Shown piece after piece: positions 17,543 through 26,760 of a stretch of DNA of 64,000 bases; position 1 is the stretch's first letter; each line of letters starts with the position of its first letter. The notes under the pieces are model-generated. The model had not been told where the DNA came from and did no database searches. It was given only the letters and a program-made list of their open reading frames with translations. This DNA is from JBBRMU01 sp038230655 (GTDB taxonomy: Bacteria; Patescibacteriota; Microgenomatia; UBA1406; GWC2-37-13). A program made the translations under genes and the position numbers. The stretch covers positions 5,857-69,856 of the forward strand of contig JBBRMU010000004.1 of NCBI GenBank assembly GCA_038230655.1, given 5' to 3'.

Positions 17543-17692
17543 TCAGCTTGAAGCTTCATTTAAGTTTGCAAGATAGCTTTCAGCTTCTTCTTTAGTTTTA
17601 AAAACCTCCAAAGGAACTCCCAGTTTATCTTCCACCATATAGGGGTACTCGTTGTGCTCATCTCTAGTTGAATCGATGATTTTATATTTCAT
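17543..17692 (-). CDS. Small acidic protein, 49 residues
   Basis: The sequence runs MKYKIIDSTRDEHNEYPYMV and ends LANLNEASS. It is compact and contains an FKTKEEAESYL helix typical of small alpha/beta proteins that display a short repeat domain. A TATAAT box ends 6 bases before the ATG, as in other genes of this genome, which is the main support. Function unknown. Confidence 0.6.
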   Translation of the reverse strand: MKYKIIDSTRDEHNEYPYMVEDKLGVPLEVFKTKEEAESYLANLNEASS

Positions 17693-17749
17693 AAAATGAT
17701 TATATATCAAATAAACTGAATATGAGCTGAATAATAAATACCGGAAAAA

Positions 17750-18595
17750 TTACATTAGAAATGAACCAGTTTCTTCATAAATATTCACAGCTCCAATCCA
17801 TGTTTGGTCGATTAGCCGTGAATAAGCAGCTGGGCAGTAGAGCTCCTCTGTAATGGCCGGATCATATGATCTCAGATTCTCTCTAAAGGCTGATAGTCTC
17901 TCTATATTTGGAACTACCTCAAGACCATTTTCTCCTTCAATTATGTTAAAAAAATCATGATTATATTTTAATAAATCATTACCTTTACTGTCGTAGCGTC
18001 CCATCTCTTTTTTCATAGGATCATCATGCTTTCCATGTGAGTGTGAAAACCACTCATTTTGAAGAGTACTTCTTTTTAATATACATCCTATTTCTTCTGA
18101 TGAGGCCTCAGGAAATTTACAAAACAGCAACGAGGACATGGTATTTATCATTGCTTTGTCATCGTCTAAAGAACCATGTAAGCTATTTCTAAGGACATTT
18201 GTCATAGTGACTATAGCAGCCTCTTCGTAGTTCATTCTTTCAGCGTTAAATAAAAAGTACTCTTTATCACGGTGTCGTAAATAAGGAGCAACATGCACAG
18301 CCTCATTTCTGAAATTTTTATTAATACTTACTTTAATATAATCTGAAAGTCCTTTTTCCATTGCTTTAAATTGATCTGCAAGATTAGCTGGAACAACTGG
18401 ATTAAATCCTAAGACTCCATTATAAGATGAACTTATTTGTTGGAGTAGATATGCTTCTATGGGAAATCGTTTATGTTTTCGTTCATTGGGATCTTGAGAC
18501 ATTTGTGAGCTTAAGTGAGATTCGTCATACGTTTTGTTCTTTAATGTGCGGAGATTTAAGATAAATTGATGAGGAGGTTTTTCATATATTGACAT
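17750..18595 (-). CDS. Unrecognised 281-residue protein
   Basis: Not recognised. Soluble, without signal peptide; contains a His cluster near the middle (NEWFSHSHGKHDDPMKKE) that could bind metal and a region NAERMNYEEAAIVTMTNVLR of helical character. It is transcribed away from the 139-residue gene at 18781, with the 185-base gap between them holding both promoters. Confidence 0.55.
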   Translation of the reverse strand: MSIYEKPPHQFILNLRTLKNKTYDESHLSSQMSQDPNERKHKRFPIEAYLLQQISSSYNGVLGFNPVVPANLADQFKAMEKGLSDYIKVSINKNFRNEAVHVAPYLRHRDKEYFLFNAERMNYEEAAIVTMTNVLRNSLHGSLDDDKAMINTMSSLLFCKFPEASSEEIGCILKRSTLQNEWFSHSHGKHDDPMKKEMGRYDSKGNDLLKYNHDFFNIIEGENGLEVVPNIERLSAFRENLRSYDPAITEELYCPAAYSRLIDQTWIGAVNIYEETGSFLM

Positions 18596-18780
18596 ATACT
18601 AATTATAAACGAAGAATAAAGTTCTAAGAAGTATAGAAAAAAGTTAGGGTGCCATAGAGAGTGATAAACTTTAATTATTTGACTTTATCATTATGAAAGA
18701 GGTTCATTTTACCAAGGAGAATTTTTCAGTCTCAGTTAACCTGATACCTTGCTTTTTTTGAAACTATCGCAACCGGAGTT

Positions 18781-19200
18781 ATGGGAGTCAATCTTCTTTC
18801 TCACTATACCATTAAGCGGCTAGATCGTATCGGAGCAGGAGGTAATGTGATGACTTACAGGGGAATTCATGAATCAATATCTGATGCTCAACTTGCAATT
18901 GAAAAGCTACTTAATAAAGAAGCTTATGAAGACTTTATGATACAAATTAGAGAGGCACTTTCACCATCTGACGATAAATCGAATTTCCTTCAAGAAATAA
19001 TACAAAGAATTATGAATAACTTTAGAGCTAAACCACTCGTTGAAGGAGAAGAGTATCATCCGCTGGGCGGACTAATGAAAAAAAGAGATAAAGGAAAAGA
19101 TGAACCAACAGTTATTCAAGCAGTTCATGGTGTTTCTGACGGGACACATGCAGATGCAGCAAATAAAGATAAGGTTGTGTTCATTCATACAATTGGGTAA
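18781..19200 (+). CDS. Unrecognised 139-residue protein
   Basis: Not recognised. Soluble, helical in the centre (DAQLAIEKLLNKEAYEDFM), with a charged tail (GGLMKKRDKGKDEPT). A weak CCGGAG ribosome site lies a few bases before the ATG, so it may have a true leader: a 22-codon reading frame starts at 18693, in the same transcript if the TTGACT at 18679 is the -35 box. That short frame could be a leader peptide but has no other support. Confidence 0.5.
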   Translation: MGVNLLSHYTIKRLDRIGAGGNVMTYRGIHESISDAQLAIEKLLNKEAYEDFMIQIREALSPSDDKSNFLQEIIQRIMNNFRAKPLVEGEEYHPLGGLMKKRDKGKDEPTVIQAVHGVSDGTHADAANKDKVVFIHTIG

Positions 19201-19230
19201 AAAAAACTCTTTACTTTTAAATTTTTGTGA

Positions 19231-19236
19231 TATACT
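19231..19236 (+). promoter_or_regulatory. -10 box of a leaderless gene
   Basis: TATACT ends 5 bases before the ATG at 19242. This moves the start of the SurA-like gene from the upstream ATA/TTG region to the ATG. Confidence 0.5.
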
Positions 19237-19241
19237 TTCTC

Positions 19242-19934
19242 ATGCCAAAGAAAAAAACTGTCATAAAAAAAACTGCGACAAGCAATATCAGTGACTCATT
19301 ATCAACATCACCTCGTCAGGATAAAAAAGAGTCAACCCAGTCTGGAGTAAGAAAGAATAAACTGCTAACAGTAGGTATATTACTCCTCGTTTTAATTGCA
19401 TTAACCGCATACACACTTTACAAGAAATACTTTGTTGCTGCGTATGTTAACGGTGAACCCATCAGTCGTATGGAAGTAATCAACGAACTAGAAAAGCAAA
19501 ATGGTAAAAATATTCTTAAACAACTCACTTCAGAAAAATTAATTTTACAAGAAGCCAATAAAAGACATATCAATGTTACTAGTAAAGAAATTGACACTCA
19601 AATGAAAACGATTGAATCGAGTATTAAATCCCAAGGCATGACTCTCCAGCAGGCTCTAGATTCACAAGGTATGACTAAGGATCAATTTACCAAACAGATT
19701 AAGTATCAACAGCTGCTTCAGAAGATGGTTAAGAAACCTGTTGTTTCTGACGCTGAAATAAATGATTATATCGATAAAAATAATCAACAGTTTACCGATG
19801 TAGAAAAAGCCAAAGATGACTTCAAAACTAAAATACGTGCACAACTTTTACAGCAAAAACAGCAGGAAGGAATTCAAAAATTCCTATCAGATTTAGAGAG
19901 TAAAGCCAAGATTCAGACAACTGTAAAGTACTAA
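19242..19934 (+). CDS. SurA N-domain-like exported chaperone, no isomerase domain
   Basis: A 230-residue protein with a cytoplasmic basic tail, one membrane helix (about residues 43-62) and an extracytoplasmic SurA_N-type helical chaperone domain: AAYVNGEPISRMEVINELEK, then LTSEKLILQEANKRHI and VTSKEIDTQMK. The parvulin isomerase domain usual in PrsA/SurA is absent; the protein ends with a charged helix. It probably helps fold exported proteins outside the membrane. It precedes the L,D-transpeptidase by about 90 bases. Confidence 0.75.
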   Translation: MPKKKTVIKKTATSNISDSLSTSPRQDKKESTQSGVRKNKLLTVGILLLVLIALTAYTLYKKYFVAAYVNGEPISRMEVINELEKQNGKNILKQLTSEKLILQEANKRHINVTSKEIDTQMKTIESSIKSQGMTLQQALDSQGMTKDQFTKQIKYQQLLQKMVKKPVVSDAEINDYIDKNNQQFTDVEKAKDDFKTKIRAQLLQQKQQEGIQKFLSDLESKAKIQTTVKY

Positions 19935-20025
19935 TCTTCAGTTTTACGGCAAGATATCAACCTAACTCGAAAATCCATTAAAGATCCTTTGACATTTTTC
20001 CTAAAATCATTTATTCTCTTTTATA

Positions 20026-20733
20026 ATGAAAAAAAAGAGAAAAGTTCATATTAATAAGCCCGTTGAAGTTCTTGTCATAACCTTCTTATCTGTTACTCTT
20101 CTTGTTTTAGGATTTTTAAAGATAACCAGCCTTAGTTCGCCTACCTGTGCAAACTCTATTAGTTGTATAAACGATCTTAGCGGAGATTACTCTCAAAATA
20201 CGCTAGGTTACTACATGTCACATCAGGTACAATCACCTCAGCTCGCTCGCTCTGATACGTCTGATCAAGCCCTTCTCGGCGCCACAACAAGTAGTAAACA
20301 TATCTTTGTAGATTTATCTATTCAGCATCTCTATGCATATGAAGATAATAAGCTTGTATACGATTTTTTAGTCTCCTCAGGAAAATCTGGAAAAACTCCC
20401 ACTGGAGACTTTACTACCTGGATAAAATTAAAGTATACCCGTATGGCAGGAGGTAGTAAGGCAAATGGTACCTTTTATGATCTACCAAATGTGCCATATA
20501 CCATGTATTTCTATAATGATAAGGTTCCGAAATCGATGGGGTATGGTCTTCATGGAGCATATTGGCATCATAATTTTGGTCATCCAATGAGTCATGGCTG
20601 CATTAATCTTTCTCCAGAAAATTCTAGGTCACTCTATGAGTGGGCAAATCCTCCTAGTACATCAAATGTAACATACGCTACCCCAGAAAACCCTGGTACT
20701 CCGCTAACGATCTATGGAGTTGCTCCACTTTAA
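20026..20733 (+). CDS. L,D-transpeptidase (YkuD domain)
   Basis: A 235-residue exported enzyme that makes 3-3 cross-links in peptidoglycan or attaches proteins to it. An N-terminal membrane helix (residues 12-32) is followed by a linker and the YkuD domain with IFVDLSIQHLYAYEDN, SSGKSGKTPTGDF, and the catalytic HGAYWH...MSHGCINLSPEN with Cys in the SHGC motif. A TATTCT box lies just upstream. Together with the FemX-like and sortase genes it defines the wall biology of this organism. Confidence 0.92.
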   Translation: MKKKRKVHINKPVEVLVITFLSVTLLVLGFLKITSLSSPTCANSISCINDLSGDYSQNTLGYYMSHQVQSPQLARSDTSDQALLGATTSSKHIFVDLSIQHLYAYEDNKLVYDFLVSSGKSGKTPTGDFTTWIKLKYTRMAGGSKANGTFYDLPNVPYTMYFYNDKVPKSMGYGLHGAYWHHNFGHPMSHGCINLSPENSRSLYEWANPPSTSNVTYATPENPGTPLTIYGVAPL

Positions 20734-20789
20734 TAAGTTACTTTATAACTTTAGTTGACTGACTATTTATTTGTTGCTATAAATAGTCT

Positions 20790-21164
20790 ATGTTAATTTT
20801 TAAGTATCTTAAAAACCTATTCCAAAGTAAAATTGACTCAAATACTTTCCTTTTTGGAACTTTTCTCTTATTTTTACTTGGGTTTCTGTTAACATTTGTA
20901 TTTTTGACTTTGAACTTCCTGATAGGTTTTAACTCGGTTTTAATCTATCTAATAGTTTGTGTTGTTTTTTCATTTTATTTTTATACTTTACATTTCAGAA
21001 GATTAAATGATCTTAATAAACCCATTCTTAAAACTTTTTTACTTCTTTTAATCCCTTTTTATAACTTTACTGTAATACACAACTTATACTATATGAAGGG
21101 GGACAGCGAGTATAAAAAACACAGTATCATTTCATTATTAAGGGCGACTTTTGGGATAGTCTAA
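20790..21164 (+). CDS. DUF805-like membrane protein, 124 residues
   Basis: Three to four hydrophobic segments and the family-like motif LHFRRLNDLNKPILKTFLLL followed by LIPFYNF. In DUF805 proteins an R-x-x-D/N-x motif precedes a helix and an IP motif, as here. TATAAA ends 6 bases before the ATG. Function of the family is unknown. Confidence 0.55.
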   Translation: MLIFKYLKNLFQSKIDSNTFLFGTFLLFLLGFLLTFVFLTLNFLIGFNSVLIYLIVCVVFSFYFYTLHFRRLNDLNKPILKTFLLLLIPFYNFTVIHNLYYMKGDSEYKKHSIISLLRATFGIV

Positions 21165-21233
21165 TTTTTTTACTTTTTCAAGTCTGCTTAGCACCATTAA
21201 TCCTCGAAGAAAATGATTTTTCGATAACGATCA

Positions 21234-21485
21234 TCAGTTTTTATGCATTTTTTCCATTTTAAACCTCTTTGCAGACATACCTTTCTGTTTAAGGCGAAGT
21301 TCACGAATTACTTTACTATTATGGTAGCTTGTCATGTGCTCAGAAGCATCACTACTGCTTTTGCTTGAAGTTGCTTTTATGCTAGAGGGTAGTATAAAGA
21401 GCGACATTATGATTGATGATAATATAAGTCCGGAAGTTATTACTTTTTTCATTTTTGTTGATTTAATAATTGGTATTAATTTCAT
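21234..21485 (-). CDS. Small secreted basic protein, 83 residues
   Basis: A signal peptide or membrane anchor (residues 13-37) ends near SSIKATSS and is followed by a short basic tail (ELRLKQKGMSAKRFKMEKMH). An alternative start 11 codons further on (MKKVITSG) would give a more typical signal peptide. Not recognised. It is divergent from the large glycosidase at 21643. Confidence 0.45.
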   Translation of the reverse strand: MKLIPIIKSTKMKKVITSGLILSSIIMSLFILPSSIKATSSKSSSDASEHMTSYHNSKVIRELRLKQKGMSAKRFKMEKMHKN

Positions 21486-21642
21486 TAAATAGGTTTTTCA
21501 ATGTAATGTCAAGAGATATTTATTCTATGTCATTTACCCTATAGTTAAATGGTTATTGACAAATCTATTGTTTCTGCTTAATCTGAATGGTAATAGTTCT
21601 TACAGGGACTAATAAGTATATATATAAATTTAATATTCTAAA

Positions 21643-24600
21643 ATGCAAAAAAAATATGTCTCCCTCTTGATTATAGCTCTTGTTATATCTGTGGTTTTAA
21701 TTGCAAGTAAAATTGTCACTCAAAAAATTCATGATTACCGAGCTAATGCTGCAGTAGCCTTGAATCCAGATCTGATTATTTATGATGACGCACTGCGAAA
21801 CTCATATCAAGTACCTGGTCAGAGCGTGCCATGTATACCTAGTTATAGCGACACTAATCACTTCAGTGGTTCATTTTCCATGAGAACAAACTTAAATGGG
21901 CAGTGTACGATAAACCTATATAAACATGATGATCATTATCCTTCCAGTCAAGAAGCAGACGCGACTTTCAGTATTGACAACTATAATACATTAGAGTTTG
22001 ACATCTATGGAAACGGTACAGGAGCAACTATTTACCAAGCCTTCCACCTTTCCATAGCTAATACACATTACTCTTCTGTTGGTGTTGATGTTCCAATTAA
22101 CAACTATGTAACTTTAAGAAATGGTTGGCAACATGTAGTAATTCCGTTATCAGCATTTGGTGTTGATGAAGGAACTGACATAACTGGTATTTCCGTCCAG
22201 GCGGATGGGAATGATTCTGGCATGGGTACAGTCCTTTTTGATAACTTAAAATTTAGAGATTTAGCAGATACAGTACCTCCTACATTATCAAGCGCTTCTA
22301 ACACTGATTTGCTTCACCTTGCACTTTCATTCAATGAAAAAGTCAGTACTGGAGCTAGTAGTGTCCAAAGTTATCTCATTACCTCCTCAAATGACCCTAA
22401 TTATGGAACTTCAGGCCTACGACCTTCTGCCGCAGCTCTAGATATTACTCAAAAAGGAGTTACACTTACACTACCTCGCGCTATGATTAACGGTAGATCG
22501 TATAGTCTTTCAGTTTCCTCTGTTCAAGACTTAGCTGGCAACATTATTATAAATCCGAATCAAAGTCCTCCTAATCCAGTGGCTATGACAGCTATACTGC
22601 AGACAGCCTCAATAACTATTTCAGCTGGTCAAAACACAAAGCCGTTTAGTTCACTCATGAGAGGTGCTGATGGAGCGCAATGGATGCACGCAGCTAATGT
22701 TAAACCTTATCAAGGTGCTATTCCAGAATTAACCGAGTTAGCAGCTCAGATGAAACTCGGACTCTACCGTCAATCAGGTGGAAACTGGGCAAATGCGTAT
22801 ATCTGGGACCCGACTAATACTATCGATGAATGGTCGCTCAACACACCTGGTCGTGACCGTATCCAGAATGCAGCACAAATGGATTCACTAGCCTTGTTTA
22901 GACAAGCTACCGGAACTGATGTCATGATTCAAGTTAATGTATGCACTAATAACCCTCAAATGTGGGTAGATATGTATAACTATGTAAACGTAACCCATAA
23001 CTATGGATTTAAGTATTGGGAGGTTGGTAGTGAAAATAATTACGACACATGTGACAACCTTTCACCAGGAAGAATCTTAACTCCAAGTGAAGTAGCAACT
23101 AGAGTTGCATCATATGCTACAGCTTTAAGGGCTGCTGCTGCAGCACACAGTCAACAGGTTTATATTGTCGGCCCATCAACGGCTGGATTCTCTGCTTGTC
23201 CTGACGATCCACTACACTGTCAATATGGCGCATATCCTACACCGATTCCAGACCGATTCTACACAGTTATGCAGGCAGTTCCAAACCTGGATTTCCTATC
23301 TTGGCATCACTATCCTACAAACGAAGGCTACGGAGGACAGGGATGCTTTTCAACAGAAGCAGGACCAAATATTCCAATGCTCTTTAACTATCAAACTGCA
23401 ATCTCAAACTGTTTAGGTGTTCCAGCTGGTAGTGTCTTACCAGATGATCCAACAGATCCTCTTAATCAATACACAACAGCCCGTAGAAGAATGGCTGAAC
23501 TTAGTGCATCTTGGTTGTTTAATTCCTATTTAACAGGACATCCAAACACAAAAATTGGTATAACTGAGCTCAACACTCTTGCTGGTACTGGAACCAGTCC
23601 TCTAGAAGGTAACCATGCTGCAGCTCTTTGGTTTGGTGATATGTTAGGAAGAATGGCAAGCGCTGGCTATACCATGAACACGATGTATAACTTCTACGAT
23701 GGGTATAACTATGGAATAGTTTATACTCCGAATGATGTTGATCCAATCGGGCACCTCCATATCCGACCAACATATTACACCATGATGATGTACGGTAAGT
23801 ATTTTGGAGACCAAATGGTTCAGGCAACCGTAAATGATCCTTCAGATCCCCAAAGTAACAAAAAATTACTCACAGCATGGGTTTCAAAGGACTCAACAGA
23901 TCCGACAGCTCTAAAGCTTATGGTCACTAATTTCTCACCAAACAGTTACGATGTTGGATTTACTGTTACAGGATACACTCCTGTGAGTGGATCATACTAT
24001 GAGTTAACAAATCCAGCTCCTCTTGATATCAGAGGATCCTCAAGTGAGGACACTAGCGGAGAAGCTTTGAATGGAGCCTCTATTAACACAACTAGTGTCA
24101 ATGCCATCAGGACATCCATTGCAGCTATTCCTGCAAGGACTATGACAGATCCAGCACATCATACATTTCCTGGATATACTTTAACGTCTATTGTTCTGAG
24201 AAATACAGGCACTCCTCCAACACCAACGACATTTAGTACTCCATCTCCTACAAACACACAACCTTCTCCAACTCCTGGTATTGACATGAGGAGGGCTGAC
24301 ATAAATCACAGTGGAGTAATCACAATACAAGATTTGAGTCTTGTCAAGGCTCAACAAGGGCATGTTTGTACAAGCTCCGTCAACTGTGCAGATGTTGACT
24401 GTAATGGTACAGTAGACATTTCTGATTTAACATACGTGCAGACACATATAGGATTACCAGTTCAGGGTCAAGCACCTGCCTGTGCATATCTAAATGTTTC
24501 ACCGACTCCAACAACAGGAGCTGGTTCACAGAGAGTTACGTTTGATGACTATCCATCATCTCCACCTCCTTCAGGAAACATTCCCCTAAGCGGCTCTTAT

Positions 24601-24933
24601 CCAGCAGGAATGATAACTTGGGGAGCTAATTGGCAAGCGACCGATCCAACTGGGGGTTTAACATCTAGAAATTTCACTTACACGGGTTCAATAAGGACCT
24701 CCACATTTACTTTTTCTACTCCTAAAGTACTAGTTAGTGTGAGAGCTACTGATCCCTATGGTTCAAGTGTAACCTTCAGTTGCGCTGGTCAACCTACAGT
24801 TGTCAGGACTGTACCTGCATCAAGAAATGGTGCAACCACGCTAACGACTGGATGGAGTGGACCGTGTACTACTGTTACTCTCGCCAGTACAGGAGGAAAC
24901 ACAACAAACTTTGACGACCTAAATTTTCAATAA
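21643..24933 (+). CDS. Exported dockerin-bearing glycoside hydrolase, 1096 residues
   Basis: N-terminal signal/anchor (residues 5-24), then a carbohydrate-binding beta-sandwich (about 40-200), a bacterial Ig-like segment (about 205-315), and a clan GH-A-like TIM barrel: EVGSENNYD holds the likely acid/base Glu and IGITELNTL the likely nucleophile. A Pro/Thr linker leads to a type I dockerin (DINHSGVITIQDL and DCNGTVDISDL, two calcium loops) and a C-terminal beta-sandwich. It should act on plant or microbial polysaccharide outside the cell. GH39/GH51/GH79-type specificity cannot be separated by eye. Confidence 0.8.
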   Translation: MQKKYVSLLIIALVISVVLIASKIVTQKIHDYRANAAVALNPDLIIYDDALRNSYQVPGQSVPCIPSYSDTNHFSGSFSMRTNLNGQCTINLYKHDDHYPSSQEADATFSIDNYNTLEFDIYGNGTGATIYQAFHLSIANTHYSSVGVDVPINNYVTLRNGWQHVVIPLSAFGVDEGTDITGISVQADGNDSGMGTVLFDNLKFRDLADTVPPTLSSASNTDLLHLALSFNEKVSTGASSVQSYLITSSNDPNYGTSGLRPSAAALDITQKGVTLTLPRAMINGRSYSLSVSSVQDLAGNIIINPNQSPPNPVAMTAILQTASITISAGQNTKPFSSLMRGADGAQWMHAANVKPYQGAIPELTELAAQMKLGLYRQSGGNWANAYIWDPTNTIDEWSLNTPGRDRIQNAAQMDSLALFRQATGTDVMIQVNVCTNNPQMWVDMYNYVNVTHNYGFKYWEVGSENNYDTCDNLSPGRILTPSEVATRVASYATALRAAAAAHSQQVYIVGPSTAGFSACPDDPLHCQYGAYPTPIPDRFYTVMQAVPNLDFLSWHHYPTNEGYGGQGCFSTEAGPNIPMLFNYQTAISNCLGVPAGSVLPDDPTDPLNQYTTARRRMAELSASWLFNSYLTGHPNTKIGITELNTLAGTGTSPLEGNHAAALWFGDMLGRMASAGYTMNTMYNFYDGYNYGIVYTPNDVDPIGHLHIRPTYYTMMMYGKYFGDQMVQATVNDPSDPQSNKKLLTAWVSKDSTDPTALKLMVTNFSPNSYDVGFTVTGYTPVSGSYYELTNPAPLDIRGSSSEDTSGEALNGASINTTSVNAIRTSIAAIPARTMTDPAHHTFPGYTLTSIVLRNTGTPPTPTTFSTPSPTNTQPSPTPGIDMRRADINHSGVITIQDLSLVKAQQGHVCTSSVNCADVDCNGTVDISDLTYVQTHIGLPVQGQAPACAYLNVSPTPTTGAGSQRVTFDDYPSSPPPSGNIPLSGSYPAGMITWGANWQATDPTGGLTSRNFTYTGSIRTSTFTFSTPKVLVSVRATDPYGSSVTFSCAGQPTVVRTVPASRNGATTLTTGWSGPCTTVTLASTGGNTTNFDDLNFQ

Positions 24934-24946
24934 AATTAGCTGACCT

Positions 24947-24983
24947 AAAAACTGCCTAGCACAGATGTGTAGGCGGTTTTTTT
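24947..24983 (+). terminator. Rho-independent terminator
   Basis: Stem ACTGCCTA / TAGGCGGT with an 11-base loop, flanked by AAAA before and a run of seven T after. It ends the glycosidase transcript. Confidence 0.85.
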
Positions 24984-25235
24984 GGTTAATCAGATCTTTG
25001 CCATTTTTACTTCCTTATCTATAACCGAAATATTTTTTCCCCGATACTCCAAAGCTACTTTTTTTATTATTTATTACTTACAAACTTCTTATAGTCATCT
25101 ACTCTCCGGTATTTTGTGAATACTGTATTAAGACCATTACAGATTACTAACAAAGTAATATTGAAAATCATAATGTTAGATTATGATGATGATATGCATT
25201 GATAAATTAATAAACAAAAGGTATATACTATTTGT
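24984..25235. other. AT-rich intergenic region
   Basis: No gene seen. A palindrome ATCATAAT / ATTATGAT at 25167-25187 could be an operator for the next gene, whose TATACT box is at 25224-25229, 6 bases before its ATG. Confidence 0.4.
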
Positions 25236-25979
25236 ATGAATAAAGTCTTTGACATCCTAATAGAACCGAGAACAGAAGAAGAAATTATTGAAAACGTCAA
25301 GATTAAGATTGCTGACAACTGTTTCACTCATGTCGTCTCCCTTAACCCTGAAATTTTAGTAATGACAAATGAAAAAAAAGACTATCAACAGATTATTGAG
25401 GCAGCTCAGGTAAAACTAGTAGATGGAGTTGGGGTAGTTATAGCTTCTATGATTCTTGGTATAGATATTGGAGAAAGAGTTACCGGAGTAGGACTTATGG
25501 AAAAGCTCCTTCATGAGTCCAACGAAATAAGTGCAAAAGTATTAATTCTTGGAGGAAAGCAAGATGTTGCATCTGAGCTCGCAAACAAAATACAACTTGA
25601 GAATAGAAAACTGCAAGTTAAAGGTATGCAAGGATATAAGAATGTTAACAAACCGACTACTGAAGAAGAACAGTCTGTTTTGTCCCTGCTTATAGACTTT
25701 CAGCCTCAAATTATCTTTGTAGCTTTTGGTGCGCCTGCTCAGGATTTTTGGATATATAACCATAAAAATGCAGTAAATAATGCTATTTGTATGAGTGTCG
25801 GCGGGGCAGTGGACTACTTAGCTGGCAAAGTTCCTCGGGCTCCTAAATTAATACGAATAATTGGATTTGAGTGGTTATTTAGACTGTTAGTTCAGCCATG
25901 GAGATGGAGAAGACAGCTAAAACTTATTACATTCTTCAAACTTGTTTTACAACAAAGATTTTCTAAATATCCTGCGTAA
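25236..25979 (+). CDS. WecG/TagA/CpsF-family glycosyltransferase (GT26)
   Basis: A 247-residue enzyme of the family that adds N-acetylmannosaminuronate or N-acetylmannosamine to a lipid-linked sugar for teichoic acid or capsule synthesis. Family signatures seen: HVVSLNPEILVMTN near residue 30, VDGVGVVIASMILG, RVTGVGLMEKLL, VAFGAPAQDFWI, and the basic C-terminus ending in PWRWRRQ, which anchors the enzyme to the inner membrane face. Leaderless promoter. Its presence beside envelope genes implies a secondary wall polymer. Confidence 0.9.
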   Translation: MNKVFDILIEPRTEEEIIENVKIKIADNCFTHVVSLNPEILVMTNEKKDYQQIIEAAQVKLVDGVGVVIASMILGIDIGERVTGVGLMEKLLHESNEISAKVLILGGKQDVASELANKIQLENRKLQVKGMQGYKNVNKPTTEEEQSVLSLLIDFQPQIIFVAFGAPAQDFWIYNHKNAVNNAICMSVGGAVDYLAGKVPRAPKLIRIIGFEWLFRLLVQPWRWRRQLKLITFFKLVLQQRFSKYPA

Positions 25980-26003
25980 CCAATTTATAGTTAGTGCAAT
26001 AAT

Positions 26004-26020
26004 AACTCAATCTTTGAGTT
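26004..26020 (+). terminator. Possible weak terminator after the WecG-like gene
   Basis: AACTCAA-TCT-TTGAGTT forms a 7-bp hairpin, followed by a T/C-rich stretch. It is AT-rich and lacks a clear T-run, so it is uncertain. Confidence 0.35.
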
Positions 26021-26239
26021 GTTCCAGTTTTCTTTCTTCTCTGGTTCATCAATATATCGCAGACCTAATCTTGTTCACATATTTTCAACTTTTTAAGAAC
26101 TAATTCAAAATTCCAAGTCTTTGACAAAATGTCGATCTTCAAGTCTTATGCTTTAGTTACAGATATGGCTTTGATCACTTTAATTGAACAGTTATAAATG
26201 TTGATCTCTCCTATATCAATTACCTTCATCTGTTAAAGC

Positions 26240-26758
26240 TTATTGATCTTTAATCAACTTTGCAGCTTTCTGCGGAGATAGTGTCGTGTTATCAATTTCG
26301 AAAGATGGCTTCTAAGGAAAATTAAGAGTATAATCGACCTGAACCATCTTTTTCTTTAGCATCTCTATCGTTGAAATCTTCCCATATCTTTTTCTTGAGG
26401 AGCTGCCAATTCGCCTAAATAACTCTTTCTCTGAACAGGTAATTTTAACTAAGTATATGTTACCGTTATAGGTTCCAATAACTTTCATAATTTCGTCTAC
26501 AAAATCATTATAGTTTGGACCAACTGCACCAAATGTGGTAATTATATTAATTTCGTGCTTAGCTGCAGACTCAAACATCTCCAGGCGAAACTTTCTAGCT
26601 AAACGTCTTCTTTCAGGATGCTCCCATGGAAAAACCGAAGACACTATATCTTGAGCTAGATGGTTATGAAGAAGTTTATAACCTGCCAGTTTAGCCAATT
26701 CTTTGGCAACTGTTAACTTACCAGTTCCAGGTGGACCATATATGAAAATTAAGTTCAT
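26240..26758 (-). pseudogene. P-loop kinase with an in-frame amber stop
   Basis: The first 148 codons give an AAA/shikimate-kinase-like P-loop protein: GPPGTGKLTVAKELA near residue 7 and an Arg-rich lid (RRIGSSSRKRYGK). The frame is stopped by TAG at 26312 after DYTLNFP, then continues without shift as KPSFEIDNTTLSPQKAAKLI to TAA at 26240. The continuation matches the usual end of such kinases (IDNT followed by a helix), so a point nonsense mutation has removed the last ~23 residues. The shortened protein may still be made. It abuts rsmI. Confidence 0.65.
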
Positions 26759-26760
26759 AC

